Source: Parabacteroides johnsonii DSM 18315
Lineage (GTDB): Bacteria; Bacteroidota; Bacteroidia; Bacteroidales; Tannerellaceae
Length of the DNA stretch: 64,000 nt
Direction: 5' to 3'
Assembly: GCF_025151045.1 (NCBI RefSeq)
Contig: NZ_CP102285.1
Span: 372,001-436,000 of the forward strand
Shown: positions 19,209-28,260 of the stretch, in pieces
How positions within the stretch are numbered: the stretch's first letter is position 1
How the letters are laid out: every line of letters begins with the position of its first letter
Translations under genes and position numbers: made by a program
The notes under the pieces: model-generated
Told to the model about the DNA's origin: nothing
Database searches by the model: none
What the model saw: the letters and a program-made list of their open reading frames with translations, nothing else

Positions 19209-21587
19209 TTAATTTCCGAAATAAACTCTCACTTTACCATAGAAAGCACGTCCGGCTTTCTGTAAACTGAAATTGTCGTATAAGTTTTCGTTTGTAAAAT
19301 TGCGGCACTCTAACGACACGTTGTACCGTCCGTTCTGAAGGCTGTAGGAAAGAGCTAAATTATGAGAGAACTGGTTCGGTACGACATAGTCGTTGTTTTT
19401 CGATCCGATAGCCGACGAATAGTATGTAAAGCTATGCAGGTATTGATTGTCGTAAGTAACAGTCAGCACATTGCCTTTTTTCCAAAGGTTACGCCAGTAG
19501 AACGATATGTCGGAATCCGCAAACCGGTAGGGAAGGTTCGGCATCCGTTCCCCATAGGCCAGGTTTTCGGCATTGCTGGTAATGGAGGTCTTCATTCTGT
19601 CGCGTACATCCATTTGGGTAAAGTTGCCGCCTACGCTTACCCAGTTTGCGAAGTTGTAGCGGATGGACAGATTAAATCCCTTTGTCTCGACCTTGCCGTA
19701 GTTGATATAGGTCGCTGCTTGCTTGCCGCCACTCAGATCTGTGATGTTACGTTGTATGTAGTCTTTCGTATTGCGGTAGACCACTCCACCTTCCACATAC
19801 AAGGTATGTTTCCCGAATGTCTTGTTGTAGCTCAGGTTGAGGTTGATATTGTCGCTATTTTCCGGTCGGATACTCAGTTCGCCCATTTCCAGGTCTTCGT
19901 CACCAAACATCTCTTCGATGGTCGGCAGACGATAAGCCTTTTCGTAAGACAGCTTGGCCTGCAGGCCTGTCAGGATGAAGTAGGTTCCGGCCGCCCCGTA
20001 TCCGAATGAGTTGACAGAACGTGTTTTGCGTACATATTCGTCTTGCGTACTCGAGGTGGCCATCGGGCCTGCTACAAATTGGCTGTAATATTTTCCGAAA
20101 GCGGAAAAATTCCAGTGTTCGGATGGCATTAACCGGTAGGAAAGGCCCGAAATATTCTTGCGGGTTTCTTTGGCAATGGCGCTTTTCATTTCTTCGGCTG
20201 CAAGCAGGGAGGTATTGGAACGATGGAAAGTGTTCAATACGTGGTTGAAGGTGAATGTATGCATTTTGCCGACCCGGTAATTGAGTGTCAACGTTCCGTT
20301 CCAGTTATTGTTGTCTGCCCGTAAATGCTGCCTTGACTGTTCTCCGGCGGAGTTCATCAGGTGTTTTTCTCCCCGCCAGTTATATTCATAAGAAGAAGTG
20401 TCCACGTTGGTTGTCAGGTTTTTATTGTAGTTGGCTGTCAACACGATGTCCAGCCCTTTGGTGAACAGATCGCGTTTGCCATATTCCAATGAAGGCATCA
20501 GAGAGTGTCCTTTGCGGTGCTTCTGGCCGTAAACGATTTCCTGGCGTACACCAGTCTGTATGTCCTGGTACATATTGGAGTAGGTGAAACCCAGCAGCAG
20601 GCGGTCCGCCCATTTCTTGTCTACGATCCCTAGCTTGCTGATAACTGCTTCGTTGTGGTAGGTATCGTTGAAGCGTTTCACCCGTTCCTTTTTGCTTCTG
20701 TCGATGCTTCCGGTCTCGAAGTTTTCTACCGGAGCGTTCACGTAGTAGTCATTGTCCGAATAGTTTTGGAAAGCATTGATTTCGTAGGTGAATCCGTTTT
20801 TGAACGTCTGCCCGAAATTCACATAAGATTTGTGTGTATTGAAAGAACCGTACGAATAGGATGCGTCCAAAAACCATCTGTCTCGTTTCTTTTTAGTGAT
20901 GATATTGATCACGCCTCCGATTGCATCCGTACCGAAGCCTACCGGGACCACTCCCTTATAGATTTCGATACGTTCGGCAAAGTTTACCGGGATGTTGTTC
21001 AGCCCGAACGAACTTCCCACACCTTCCTGTGGCACACCGTCGATAAATATTTTCACATGTTTGCCGCTGAAACCGTCCAGCGTAAGTTGCATGTCCGAAC
21101 CGACACCTCCGGATTCACGCACTTTCATTCCCGGAGCTTTTGCCAATGCCTCGCTCAGGCTTCTGTTGGAATTTTGCAGTTCTTTCGTGTCGAGTGCTAC
21201 GGCATTGAATGCCGAACGTTTCAAACGGCTTATTCCGTTTGAGACAACGACCACTTCGTCCAGTTCCGTCGATTGCGGAGTAATGGTGATATTCTGCTTG
21301 GTCCTTTCTCCGCTGGCAAGCTTTACCGGTTTTTCAACCGTCTGATAACCGATGGCGGAAACGACTAATGTATAGTCGCCAGCCGGAGCTTTCAGATGGT
21401 AAATACCTTGTTCGTCGGTTGTTCCGCCGTAGGTCGTACCTTTCAGGTAAACCGTTGCGAAATCAACGATTTCTTTTTCCGTAGATATGATTTTACCAGA
21501 GATCATTGCTCTGTCTTGGGCAGAGGCGGATATCGCGGCCAAGAGAAATAGGAATAAGCCGGAAAGTTTAAGAATAGTCGCTTTCAA
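19209..21587 (-). CDS. xusA: TonB-dependent siderophore receptor, XusA-like
   Basis: 792-residue outer-membrane receptor. The start codon appears to be TTG (21587), since no ATG precedes the signal peptide [24 protein letters not shown] carboxypeptidase-regulatory-like domain (about 28-108, [19 protein letters not shown]) leads into the plug (about 110-230) with [19 protein letters not shown] and [17 protein letters not shown]. The barrel ends [13 protein letters not shown]. The FecA/FhuA-type plug and neighbours favour a ferric-siderophore substrate over a glycan. It is first in the xus operon and divergent from the MATE gene. Confidence 0.87.
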   Translation of the reverse strand: MKATILKLSGLFLFLLAAISASAQDRAMISGKIISTEKEIVDFATVYLKGTTYGGTTDEQGIYHLKAPAGDYTLVVSAIGYQTVEKPVKLASGERTKQNITITPQSTELDEVVVVSNGISRLKRSAFNAVALDTKELQNSNRSLSEALAKAPGMKVRESGGVGSDMQLTLDGFSGKHVKIFIDGVPQEGVGSSFGLNNIPVNFAERIEIYKGVVPVGFGTDAIGGVINIITKKKRDRWFLDASYSYGSFNTHKSYVNFGQTFKNGFTYEINAFQNYSDNDYYVNAPVENFETGSIDRSKKERVKRFNDTYHNEAVISKLGIVDKKWADRLLLGFTYSNMYQDIQTGVRQEIVYGQKHRKGHSLMPSLEYGKRDLFTKGLDIVLTANYNKNLTTNVDTSSYEYNWRGEKHLMNSAGEQSRQHLRADNNNWNGTLTLNYRVGKMHTFTFNHVLNTFHRSNTSLLAAEEMKSAIAKETRKNISGLSYRLMPSEHWNFSAFGKYYSQFVAGPMATSSTQDEYVRKTRSVNSFGYGAAGTYFILTGLQAKLSYEKAYRLPTIEEMFGDEDLEMGELSIRPENSDNINLNLSYNKTFGKHTLYVEGGVVYRNTKDYIQRNITDLSGGKQAATYINYGKVETKGFNLSIRYNFANWVSVGGNFTQMDVRDRMKTSITSNAENLAYGERMPNLPYRFADSDISFYWRNLWKKGNVLTVTYDNQYLHSFTYYSSAIGSKNNDYVVPNQFSHNLALSYSLQNGRYNVSLECRNFTNENLYDNFSLQKAGRAFYGKVRVYFGN

Positions 21588-21622
21588 TTTATAAAGAGTT
21601 TTGTATCGTTAGTAAAACGCTG

Positions 21623-21654
21623 CAAAGATCTTTATAAATGAAAAGCGCATCAAT
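21623..21654 (-). promoter_or_regulatory. Candidate promoter of the xus operon
   Basis: On the minus strand, ATTG, a 20-bp spacer and GATCTTTG (21630 to 21623) approximate the consensus. It lies about 36 bp upstream of the TTG start. Confidence 0.4.
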
Positions 21655-21741
21655 CGCGGATTTTAGGTAATTTGCCGTCCTTCAATGAGGCGATTTGTTG
21701 GCATTACTCACTACGCGTAGGTATTTTTGCTCGACTTTGAA

Positions 21742-21754
21742 CAATTAACAATTG
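21742..21754. promoter_or_regulatory. Palindrome in the xusA/MATE divergent region
   Basis: CAATT-AAC-AATTG is a 5-3-5 palindrome between divergent genes. It could be an operator (for example for an iron repressor), but no known Bacteroidetes Fur consensus was matched. Confidence 0.25.
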
Positions 21755-21928
21755 AATTACCCGTTTGACAATTTGCTACTTTAAGGATCGTAAAATAGCA
21801 GTGATTGTAATGTTAAAAAATATTACCCATGCTACTAATTCCCAAAATGTGGGGTATTAATTCGATTTTGATGGGGTGGAAGTGACATTTTGATAATTGA
21901 ACTAAATAATGGAAAAATGCTATTTATA

Positions 21929-21960
21929 TTTGGATAAGTAAATTCTTTGACCCACCTTTG
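21929..21960 (+). promoter_or_regulatory. Promoter of the MATE leader
   Basis: TTTG at 21929-21932, a 20-bp spacer and CACCTTTG at 21953-21960. The spacing is ideal and the -7 box matches at its TTTG half. The transcript would start about 130 bp before the MATE start codon. Confidence 0.55.
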
Positions 21961-21992
21961 CGCCGAAATAACAAAAAGGACATTTGATAATC

Positions 21993-22060
21993 CTCATCGG
22001 AGGGCTATGAAAGCCGGATAAGATGATTGGGTAAAACCATCATCTTATCCGGCTTTTGTT
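21993..22060 (+). promoter_or_regulatory. Leader ORF plus terminator hairpin before the MATE gene (candidate attenuator)
   Basis: A purine-rich GGAGG just upstream of the ATG at 22007-22009 is unusual in a genome without Shine-Dalgarno use. The ATG opens a four-codon frame (Met-Lys-Ala-Gly-stop, 22007-22021). The frame lies in the left arm (22010-22027) of a perfect 18-bp stem closed by 22039-22056 and followed by a T-rich tract. A ribosome on the mini-ORF would block the stem, which is the logic of translation-coupled attenuators before antibiotic-response genes. It could instead be the terminator of a short RNA. Confidence 0.55.
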
Positions 22061-22102
22061 TTTGAATAAAAAAACAACATAAATATAAAAACCAAATGTA
22101 GT

Positions 22103-23485
22103 ATGAAAGAAAAAGTTATTGATTTTGGAAACGAGAAAGTTTCCGTTCTGTTTAAAAAACTATTTTTCCCGACAGTATTGGGAATGTTAAGCATGTCTGC
22201 CGTAACAACCATTGACGGTATTTTTGTCGGGCACGGGGTTGGAAGCGATGGAATTGCCGCCGTAAATATTTGTGTTCCTCTGTTAATGGTGCTTATGGGG
22301 GTAGGATTAATGATTGGTGCTGGCTGTTCTGTAATTGCGTCTATTCATTTATCCAAAGGGAAAAACTCTTTAGCACGAGCCAGTATTACGCAAGCCATGC
22401 TCTTTGTGACACTAATATCTATAATTGTGGGGGCATTGATTTTGATTATTCCCGAAAAGATAGCTTATTTGTTGGGGGCTTCAGAACACCTATTGCCTAT
22501 GGTTGTCGATTATTTGACTTGGTTTTCCCCATCTTTATTGTTCGAACTATGGATAGCTGTTGCCTTATTTGCAATGCGATTGGATGGTGCTCCAAAACTT
22601 GCTATGTGGTGTAGTATCATAGCTGCTATGGTAAATGTTGTTCTTGACTGGCTGTTTATTTTTCCTTTTGGTTGGGGAGTGATGGGTGCTGCTTTTGCTA
22701 CTTCTATTAGTTGTCTGATAGGAGCTTCCGTAGCTATTGTTTATTTATTGTTTTATGCCCGTAATACACGTTTACATTCTTTACGTTTGGACGGGAGAGG
22801 GCTTATGTTCTTTTTCCGTAATATAATTACTCAATGTAAAATTGGTTCGTCAGCACTATTGGGAGAATTGACAATGGCTATTTTATTGTTCATTGGGAAC
22901 CATGTATTTATGCGGCATTTGGGAGATGACGGAGTAGGAGCTTTTGGAGTTAGTTGCTATTATCTTCCATTCGTTTTCATGATAGGCAATGCCATTGCTC
23001 AATCTGCCCAGCCTATTATCAGCTATAATTTCGGTGCAGAAAGTAAGGAAAGAGTACATTCTGCTTTACGTGTATCTTTAGCTGCGGCGTTTATTTGCGG
23101 AATTATCTCGACAGTTGCTTTCATTCTTTTCCCAGAGTTACTTGTCGGATTATTTTTGCGTATTGACAATGCTGCTGCACGTATAGCAATAGAAGGGTTT
23201 CCATATTATGGTGTAGGATTCATCTTTTTTATTCTGAATCTTTCTATTATCGGATATTATCAAAGTATAGAACGGGTAAAACCAGCCATAACCTTTGCCA
23301 TTTTACGTGGTTTCATTTTCTTGGTTCCGTGTTTCATGATATTGCCTGATATAATGGGTGTAAAGGGTATCTGGCTTGCTTTGCCGTTATCTGAAATTTT
23401 AACAAGTTTGTTGATTGTTGCTGCATTTTGGATGCATTCTCCAAAATATATGATGCCAATTCACAAAACAGAAGCCTCTAAATAG
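22103..23485 (+). CDS. MATE-family multidrug efflux transporter
   Basis: 460-residue inner-membrane protein with about 12 helices, the usual MATE size. It would export cationic drugs or toxic metabolites using Na+ or H+. Family features are the N-terminal LFFPTVLGMLSMSAVTTIDGIFVG stretch with the loop GVGSDGIAAVN, and the second-half repeat SCYYLPFVFMIGNAIAQSAQPIISYNFGA. The gene looks more AT-rich than its neighbours and uses codons such as TTA and ATA more often, compatible with acquisition. It is divergent from xusA and preceded by a candidate attenuator. Confidence 0.92.
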   Translation: MKEKVIDFGNEKVSVLFKKLFFPTVLGMLSMSAVTTIDGIFVGHGVGSDGIAAVNICVPLLMVLMGVGLMIGAGCSVIASIHLSKGKNSLARASITQAMLFVTLISIIVGALILIIPEKIAYLLGASEHLLPMVVDYLTWFSPSLLFELWIAVALFAMRLDGAPKLAMWCSIIAAMVNVVLDWLFIFPFGWGVMGAAFATSISCLIGASVAIVYLLFYARNTRLHSLRLDGRGLMFFFRNIITQCKIGSSALLGELTMAILLFIGNHVFMRHLGDDGVGAFGVSCYYLPFVFMIGNAIAQSAQPIISYNFGAESKERVHSALRVSLAAAFICGIISTVAFILFPELLVGLFLRIDNAAARIAIEGFPYYGVGFIFFILNLSIIGYYQSIERVKPAITFAILRGFIFLVPCFMILPDIMGVKGIWLALPLSEILTSLLIVAAFWMHSPKYMMPIHKTEASK

Positions 23486-23565
23486 TCCTAAAGTGTTGTG
23501 TGTTCCACGCAAACAATGGGATGCTACACTTTTCACATGAGGCTGTTTCAAATTGACATTCCCGG

Positions 23566-23660
23566 ACGCAGATGACGCAGAATAAGCAGATAAACGCAGA
23601 TTTATTTTGCTGATAATTAATAATATCTGTGTTAATCTGTGCTTGTCTGCGTTGTCTGCT
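23566..23660. repeat. Imperfect inverted repeat built of GCAGAT/ATCTGTG units
   Basis: Left arm 23566-23601 contains several copies of an ACGCAGAT-like unit. The right arm 23626-23660 carries their complements (ATCTGTGTTAATCTGTG, TCTGCGTTGTCTGC). It is non-coding and lies downstream of the MATE gene. It may act as a weak terminator or be a dispersed intergenic repeat. Confidence 0.55.
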
Positions 23661-23661
23661 T

Positions 23662-23685
23662 CCCATGAATACCGATATTTGACAC
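23662..23685 (-). repeat. Dispersed motif, copy 1 (TGTCAAATATCGGTATT)
   Basis: The minus strand reads TGTCAAATATCGGTATTCAT and then GGG. The same core recurs on the plus strand at 29020-29041. Both copies adjoin CGCAGA-type sequence. Confidence 0.5.
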
Positions 23686-23829
23686 ACCGCCATTGTTTTT
23701 TGTTCTTTCTTTTTCTTTAATGATGCCGTCATTGTTCTTTGGATATACAAACTATACTACGGCAAAAGAATACATTATAGAGGATGTGAATCAGTTTTTT
23801 GTGGGGTATGTTTTCTATGGTTTATTTAC

Positions 23830-24149
23830 ATGGAAAGAAGAAAATCTCTTGCGGGCCAAACGATGAAGAACACTCCGAGTATGGCATCCGTAGAAGTGTC
23901 ATACAAACCGATGAAGACCCTGACTCTGGCAGGAGGAATCAGATACCCTTTCTATGATGCATGGAAACAGACGGTATCCGTTTTGGGAACATCCTTATTG
24001 CAACGAACCGAAACAGAGAGAATTATCAATAATGCAAACATGGTGTATGTCACCTTGTCTATAATTTTTCTTTTGGAAAGAACAAAGAGAGTGTGAAACT
24101 GAAAATGCAGAATAAAGATAAAAATTCAGGGATTCTTAATAGGAATTAA
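23830..24149 (+). pseudogene. C-terminal remnant of an outer-membrane beta-barrel protein
   Basis: Frame 23830-24096 encodes SVEVSYKPMKTLTLAGGIRYPFYDAW and ends VTLS before going out of frame. Shifting to the codon start at 24060 continues YNFSFGKNKESVKLK and ends at a stop at 24147-24149. A one-base loss near 24059 explains this. The YNFSFGK ending is typical of the last strand of TonB-dependent or related barrel proteins in Bacteroidetes. No N-terminal part is recognisable upstream in 23690-23830, so this is a decayed fragment. It runs convergently into the DUF-less membrane gene at 24155. Confidence 0.6.
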
Positions 24150-24154
24150 TATGT

Positions 24155-24484
24155 TTACTGGCTCTTCTTCGTTTTCACAAACGCCGTGTATAGTTGAAGC
24201 AAGGCTGAAATGGTCAGGCAAATCACCCATTCTTTCCGTCCGCTGAACATCAGGGCGGAGGCGAATATGCATAGCAATCCGGCAAATATATTGTAGCGGT
24301 GCAACCTGCGTCTGCGGAAATCCATATCCTTGGTAGGCATTGTCAGGTAACTGACTGCTATACCGGCAGCTCCGATGGCGAACAGGTAAGGAGCTACAAC
24401 CGGCAATGCCAGATATAATCCCGCACCGGCAAGCAACAGCAGGGCGGAGATATTGAAAACTATCGTTCTTGCTTTTTCGTTCAT
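24155..24484 (-). CDS. Small integral membrane protein, unknown
   Basis: 109 residues with four likely membrane helices: about 8-25 (NISALLLLAGAGLYLAL), 29-45, 66-80 (AGLLCIFASALMF) and 86-103. A basic loop (DMDFRRRRLHRY) sits between helices 2 and 3. I recognise no family. Its start codon abuts the stop of the DivIC/FtsB-like gene, so both are on one transcript and a divisome or envelope context is possible. Confidence 0.72.
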   Translation of the reverse strand: MNEKARTIVFNISALLLLAGAGLYLALPVVAPYLFAIGAAGIAVSYLTMPTKDMDFRRRRLHRYNIFAGLLCIFASALMFSGRKEWVICLTISALLQLYTAFVKTKKSQ

Positions 24485-24790
24485 TTACTTATTCTTAATA
24501 ATATATACATCCTCGTTCGGCTTTTTCATGAAATATTCTTCACGGGCAAAGCGCTCGAGGCCTTCCTTATCCGTATGCAGATCGTTCAGCTTTTTGCTGT
24601 TGATTTCGATCTCCTTCTGGTAATGCTTGATTTCTTTTTCCAGGCTACGAATCTTTTCATCATAGGTATAACGCTTATACAGACTACTATCGCCCATTGC
24701 AAAAGTCAGAGCGAAGAACACTATGGTTACCAGCCAGTAGGCATTGATCCTGGATAGATACTTGTTGTAAAAGTCTTTTATGCGTGACAT
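24485..24790 (-). CDS. Septum formation initiator (DivIC/FtsB-like)
   Basis: 101-residue bitopic membrane protein. One helix (about 18-36, YWLVTIVFFALTFAMGD) is followed by a periplasmic coiled coil (about 42-78, KIRSLEKEIKHYQKEIEINS) and the conserved family tail (EREEYFMKKPNEDVYII-like, here ARFAREEYFMKKPNED). Known relatives link FtsL and FtsQ in the divisome. It is divergent from dnaX and first in a two-gene unit. A TACCTTTG -7-like box lies upstream on the minus strand (24814 to 24807). Confidence 0.85.
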   Translation of the reverse strand: MSRIKDFYNKYLSRINAYWLVTIVFFALTFAMGDSSLYKRYTYDEKIRSLEKEIKHYQKEIEINSKKLNDLHTDKEGLERFAREEYFMKKPNEDVYIIKNK

Positions 24791-24830
24791 CGGAACTTCG
24801 TTTTTGCAAAGGTAAATGAATTATTTTGTT

Positions 24831-24838
24831 TATCTTTG
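24831..24838 (+). promoter_or_regulatory. -7 promoter box of dnaX
   Basis: TATCTTTG matches TAnnTTTG and lies 23 bp before the dnaX ATG at 24862. A TTTG is found only at a longer spacing (24803-24806). Confidence 0.45.
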
Positions 24839-24861
24839 TCTTGTTAATAAAAAAGCAGAGA

Positions 24862-26682
24862 ATGGATAATTATATTGTATCGGCAAGGAAATACCGTCCT
24901 TCTACTTTTCGTAGTGTGGTAGGCCAGAAGTCCTTGACAACTACACTCAAAAATGCAATACAAAGTAACAAGCTGGCTCATGCCTATCTCTTTTGCGGTC
25001 CCCGTGGAGTGGGTAAGACTTCTTGTGCCCGTATCTTTGCCAAGACGATCAATTGTTTGAATCCGACTGCCGACGGGGAAGCCTGTAACGAATGCGAATC
25101 CTGCAAGGCTTTCAACGAGCAGCGTTCTTATAATATCCATGAACTCGATGCAGCCTCCAATAACTCGGTTGACGACATCCGTGCCTTGATCGACCAAGTG
25201 CGTATTCCACCTCCAATCGGAAAATATAAGGTCTTTATTATCGACGAGGTTCATATGTTGAGTTCGGCAGCTTTCAATGCGTTTCTGAAAACATTGGAGG
25301 AACCGCCCCATCATGCCTTGTTCATTCTGGCTACGACGGAAAAGCACAAGGTCTTGCCGACCATCCTGTCCCGTTGCCAGATATACGACTTTTCGCGTAT
25401 CTCGATTGCCGATATGGTGGAACATCTGGAATATGTCTCTTCCTGCGAAGGGGTGACGGCTGAACCGGAAGCCTTGAATGTGATTGCCCAGAAAGCGGAT
25501 GGCGGTATGCGCGACGCGTTGTCCATCTTCGACCAGGTGGTCAGTTTTACAAATGGAAATATTACCTATCAGGCAGTTATCGATAACCTGAACGTTCTGG
25601 ATTACGAATATTATTTCCGGCTGACGGATGCAATGCTTTCCGGGAATGTCCGGTCTGCCATCCTGATCTTGAACGATATCTTGAGCAAAGGATTTGACGG
25701 GCAGAATATCATAACCGGCTTGGCGTCGCATTTCCGTGACTTGCTGGTATGTAAGGATGAGGCTACTTTGATATTGTTCGAGGTAGGCGCTTCTATCCGT
25801 GAACGTTATAAGGAGATGGCGAAGCGCTGTTCCGACGGGCTGTTGTTTAAGGCGATCGAGCTGGCAAATACATGTGACCTGAATTACCGGGCCAGCCGGA
25901 ATAAACGTCTGTTATTGGAACTTACGCTTATCCAACTTTGCCAATTAAGCAGTGCCGGACAACCGGCCGATGATAAAAAAAAAGGGCTGATTGAGCCGAT
26001 AGCATCCAACGGGCCGGGTCAAGCCCCTGCTCAATCAGGGCAGGCAGTAGCGACTCAGACGTACACCGTACAATCCGCTCCTCCTTTGCAACGTCCGGTA
26101 CAATCTCCACAGGAAATGACGGGGGCGACTCCTCGCCAGCAGGTTGTTTCCACTCATGTACCGCCTTCTTCGACTGTTATTCCGCAGGCTCCTCCGGCGT
26201 CGGTTCCCAAGAGAGTGGCGCGTCCACCTCAGTTCGGCACGTCCATTAAAGAGATAGGTGTAGAGCATCCGAAAGCACAGCAGGCTACGACGCAGGCCGC
26301 TACCGTGGTACAGGAAATGCAGAACCCTTTCAGCCAGGAGGCATTGGTATATTACTGGGACGCTTATGCGTCTACGATTGACAAGAAGGTATATCTGAAA
26401 AATACGATGATCAATTGTAAGCCGACTTTACAGGATCATTATTATTTTGAAGTCTGTGTACATAATCCCGGCCAGCAGGATGAATTGACGAATAATTGTA
26501 TCGATATATTGAGTTATCTGCGGATGCAGTTGAAGAATACCCGTATCCAGATGCGTGTCCGTATAGATGAAACGAACCAGAAACATTTGGCCTATACATC
26601 AGCAGAGAAGTACGAACACTTACTAAGCATAAATCCGGTTTTGGCTAAGTTGAAAGACGAGTTTAATCTGACACTTGACTAA
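24862..26682 (+). CDS. dnaX: DNA polymerase III subunit gamma/tau
   Basis: Clamp-loader ATPase and replisome organiser, 606 residues from the ATG at 24862; an in-frame ATG at 24826 would add 12 residues upstream of the conserved MDNYIVSARKYRPSTF start. The AAA+ domain shows Walker A GPRGVGKTS (about 43-51), a zinc module with four Cys (CLNPTADGEACNECESC), Walker B IIDEVHML, and sensor/arginine-finger segments (TEKHKVLPTILSRCQ). Residues about 370-480 are a Pro/Gln/Ala-rich linker, and the last about 110 residues form the tau-type C-terminal domain. Confidence 0.95.
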   Translation: MDNYIVSARKYRPSTFRSVVGQKSLTTTLKNAIQSNKLAHAYLFCGPRGVGKTSCARIFAKTINCLNPTADGEACNECESCKAFNEQRSYNIHELDAASNNSVDDIRALIDQVRIPPPIGKYKVFIIDEVHMLSSAAFNAFLKTLEEPPHHALFILATTEKHKVLPTILSRCQIYDFSRISIADMVEHLEYVSSCEGVTAEPEALNVIAQKADGGMRDALSIFDQVVSFTNGNITYQAVIDNLNVLDYEYYFRLTDAMLSGNVRSAILILNDILSKGFDGQNIITGLASHFRDLLVCKDEATLILFEVGASIRERYKEMAKRCSDGLLFKAIELANTCDLNYRASRNKRLLLELTLIQLCQLSSAGQPADDKKKGLIEPIASNGPGQAPAQSGQAVATQTYTVQSAPPLQRPVQSPQEMTGATPRQQVVSTHVPPSSTVIPQAPPASVPKRVARPPQFGTSIKEIGVEHPKAQQATTQAATVVQEMQNPFSQEALVYYWDAYASTIDKKVYLKNTMINCKPTLQDHYYFEVCVHNPGQQDELTNNCIDILSYLRMQLKNTRIQMRVRIDETNQKHLAYTSAEKYEHLLSINPVLAKLKDEFNLTLD

Positions 26683-26684
26683 AT

Positions 26685-26752
26685 AGTTGAAAGTTGAAAG
26701 GTGAAAGTTGAAAAGAAATATAAATCTAACTTTCAACTTTCAACTTTCACCT
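26685..26752. repeat. GTTGAAAG-type inverted repeat, dnaX/DUF1080 junction
   Basis: Tandem AGTTGAAAG units (26685-26714) face their complements AACTTTC (26729-26752), giving a long imperfect hairpin between convergent genes. It may act as a bidirectional terminator although it lacks a clean T tract. Confidence 0.55.
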
Positions 26753-26756
26753 GACT

Positions 26757-27536
26757 TTACATTTCTCTGATCCAAATATTACGGAAACTGATCGGTTCGC
26801 TGGGGTCGCCATGAGACTGCAAACGGATCGGGCCTGCTCCGTGTTTTACAACTTTCGGGAAACCGATATATTCCGTAGTGCCCAGGATAGTCGTGTTGTT
26901 CTGCAATACGATGCCATTCTGGATAACCGTAACACGCGGCGGAACACGATAAGTACCGTCTTCCTTGAAGATAGGAGCGGAATAGATAATATCGTAAACA
27001 TTCCATTCACCCGGCTTGCGCATGGCATTTGCCAGAGGAGGCGTTTGTTTGTAGACGCTTCCGGTCTGTCCGTTCACGTAGGTTTCGTTGTTATAGCAAT
27101 CCAGAACCTGGATTTCATACATGTCTTGCAGGAAGATGCCGCTGTTGCCGCGTCCTTGGCTTGTGCCGGTGATGTTTTCAGGTACGCACCATTCGATATG
27201 CAACTGGAAATTCTCGAATTTTTGTTTTGTCAGTATATCACCTTTCTTCTTGTCCACCGTGAAAACACCGTCTTTTACGATCCATTCGGCCGGTCCGCCT
27301 TTAGCGCTTTGCCAAGCGGAAAGGTCTTTTCCGTCAAACAGGACGATGGCATCGGAAGGGGCACTGTTTGTTTTGATGTCGCCAGGAGTGACAACTTTCG
27401 GTTGCGGAGTCCAGTATTCGGACATTCCCGGTTTCATTTTTTCCTGTTCGGGGTACTGTTTTTGTGCGCTTGCACTGATACAGACCGTACAAGCCAAGGC
27501 TGCCAAAACAGTCTTCATTGTAATGCTTTTGTTCAT
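26757..27536 (-). CDS. DUF1080 (3-keto-disaccharide hydrolase-type) secreted protein
   Basis: 259 residues. A signal peptide (TVLAALACTVCISASAQ) is followed by a concanavalin-like beta-sandwich. Family motifs are VLFDGKDLSAWQS, IEWCVPENITGTSQGRGNSG and YEIQVLDCYNN, with a C-terminal SHGDPSEPISFRNIWIR. Characterised relatives cleave 3-keto-glycosides made by Gfo/Idh/MocA oxidoreductases. A Gfo/Idh protein is encoded at 50.6 kb but not next to this gene. An internal ATG at 27518 is an equally possible start. Confidence 0.85.
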   Translation of the reverse strand: MNKSITMKTVLAALACTVCISASAQKQYPEQEKMKPGMSEYWTPQPKVVTPGDIKTNSAPSDAIVLFDGKDLSAWQSAKGGPAEWIVKDGVFTVDKKKGDILTKQKFENFQLHIEWCVPENITGTSQGRGNSGIFLQDMYEIQVLDCYNNETYVNGQTGSVYKQTPPLANAMRKPGEWNVYDIIYSAPIFKEDGTYRVPPRVTVIQNGIVLQNNTTILGTTEYIGFPKVVKHGAGPIRLQSHGDPSEPISFRNIWIREM

Positions 27537-27595
27537 GGTCTAAATTGTTTTATTAGGTTTAATAATTTACTGCTTGCAAAGGTAATAAAAAATAC

Positions 27596-27709
27596 ATGTA
27601 AGTGTATTCGGTTTCCGGCGTTGGCGAATATATTTTCGGCATTGTCGTGTATATTCTTGACGTTGTCGAATATATTTTCGACGTTGTCGAGAATAAAATA
27701 CACTTACAT
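27596..27709. repeat. Tandem 21-bp units flanked by 13-bp inverted repeats
   Basis: Perfect 13-bp inverted ends (ATGTAAGTGTATT at 27596-27608; AATACACTTACAT at 27697-27709) enclose about four degenerate units of 21-22 bp, such as ACGTTGTCGAATATATTTTCG. It is non-coding, between DUF1080 and queF. It resembles a small MITE or an intergenic palindromic element rather than a CRISPR: there are no unique spacers. Confidence 0.7.
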
Positions 27710-27758
27710 CCAATTGCAAACTAATGGCTTATGGAGATAGAAGCAGTGCGTGCCTTTT

Positions 27759-28226
27759 TTATCTCGCCTGATGGTTGAAAAGCCGTTGCTCTGCCAACCC
27801 TTCATATTTAGTGCCCGGCCGGCCGTAATTGCAATACGGGTAAATGCTGATTCCGCCGCGCGGGGTGAAAATGCCGGTTACTTCTATGTATTTGGGGGCC
27901 ATCAGGCGGATGAGGTCTTTCATGATGATATTGACACAATCCTCATGAAAGGCCCCGTGATTGCGGAAACTGAACAAATACAATTTCAGGCTCTTGCTTT
28001 CCACCATTTTTACATCGGGAATATAATCGATGTAGATGGTGGCGAAGTCCGGCTGGCCGGTGATAGGACAGAGGCTGGTAAATTCCGGACAGTTGAAGCG
28101 CACCCAGTAATCATTGTCCGGATGCTTGTTGGTAAATGCTTCCAATACCTCCGGAGCATAATCCTGCTTGTATACGGTTGAACCTCCTAACAGGTGCAAT
28201 TCGTTTTCATCTTTTCTTGTATCCAT
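27759..28226 (-). CDS. queF: NADPH-dependent preQ0 reductase (7-cyano-7-deazaguanine reductase)
   Basis: 155 residues, the short type I QueF. It reduces preQ0 to preQ1 in queuosine synthesis; cytosolic. The catalytic Cys53 lies in [13 protein letters not shown] with Asp60, and the NADPH-binding motif is [22 protein letters not shown] and a C-terminal YCNYGRPG segment are also family features. It follows queC by 34 bp on the same strand, so the two steps (preQ0 synthesis and reduction) are co-encoded. Confidence 0.95.
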   Translation of the reverse strand: MDTRKDENELHLLGGSTVYKQDYAPEVLEAFTNKHPDNDYWVRFNCPEFTSLCPITGQPDFATIYIDYIPDVKMVESKSLKLYLFSFRNHGAFHEDCVNIIMKDLIRLMAPKYIEVTGIFTPRGGISIYPYCNYGRPGTKYEGLAEQRLFNHQAR

Positions 28227-28260
28227 GATGTTTTCTTTTGTTATTCTTGTAAATGATGGT

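Noticed and set aside
24844-25731. 295-codon frame antisense to dnaX
   Set aside because: Shadow of the strongly conserved AAA+ domain; Cys/His/Arg-rich translation with no domain.
27610-27695. Short tandem repeat that might be a CRISPR array
   Set aside because: Units follow each other directly without unique spacers, and no cas gene is in the window.
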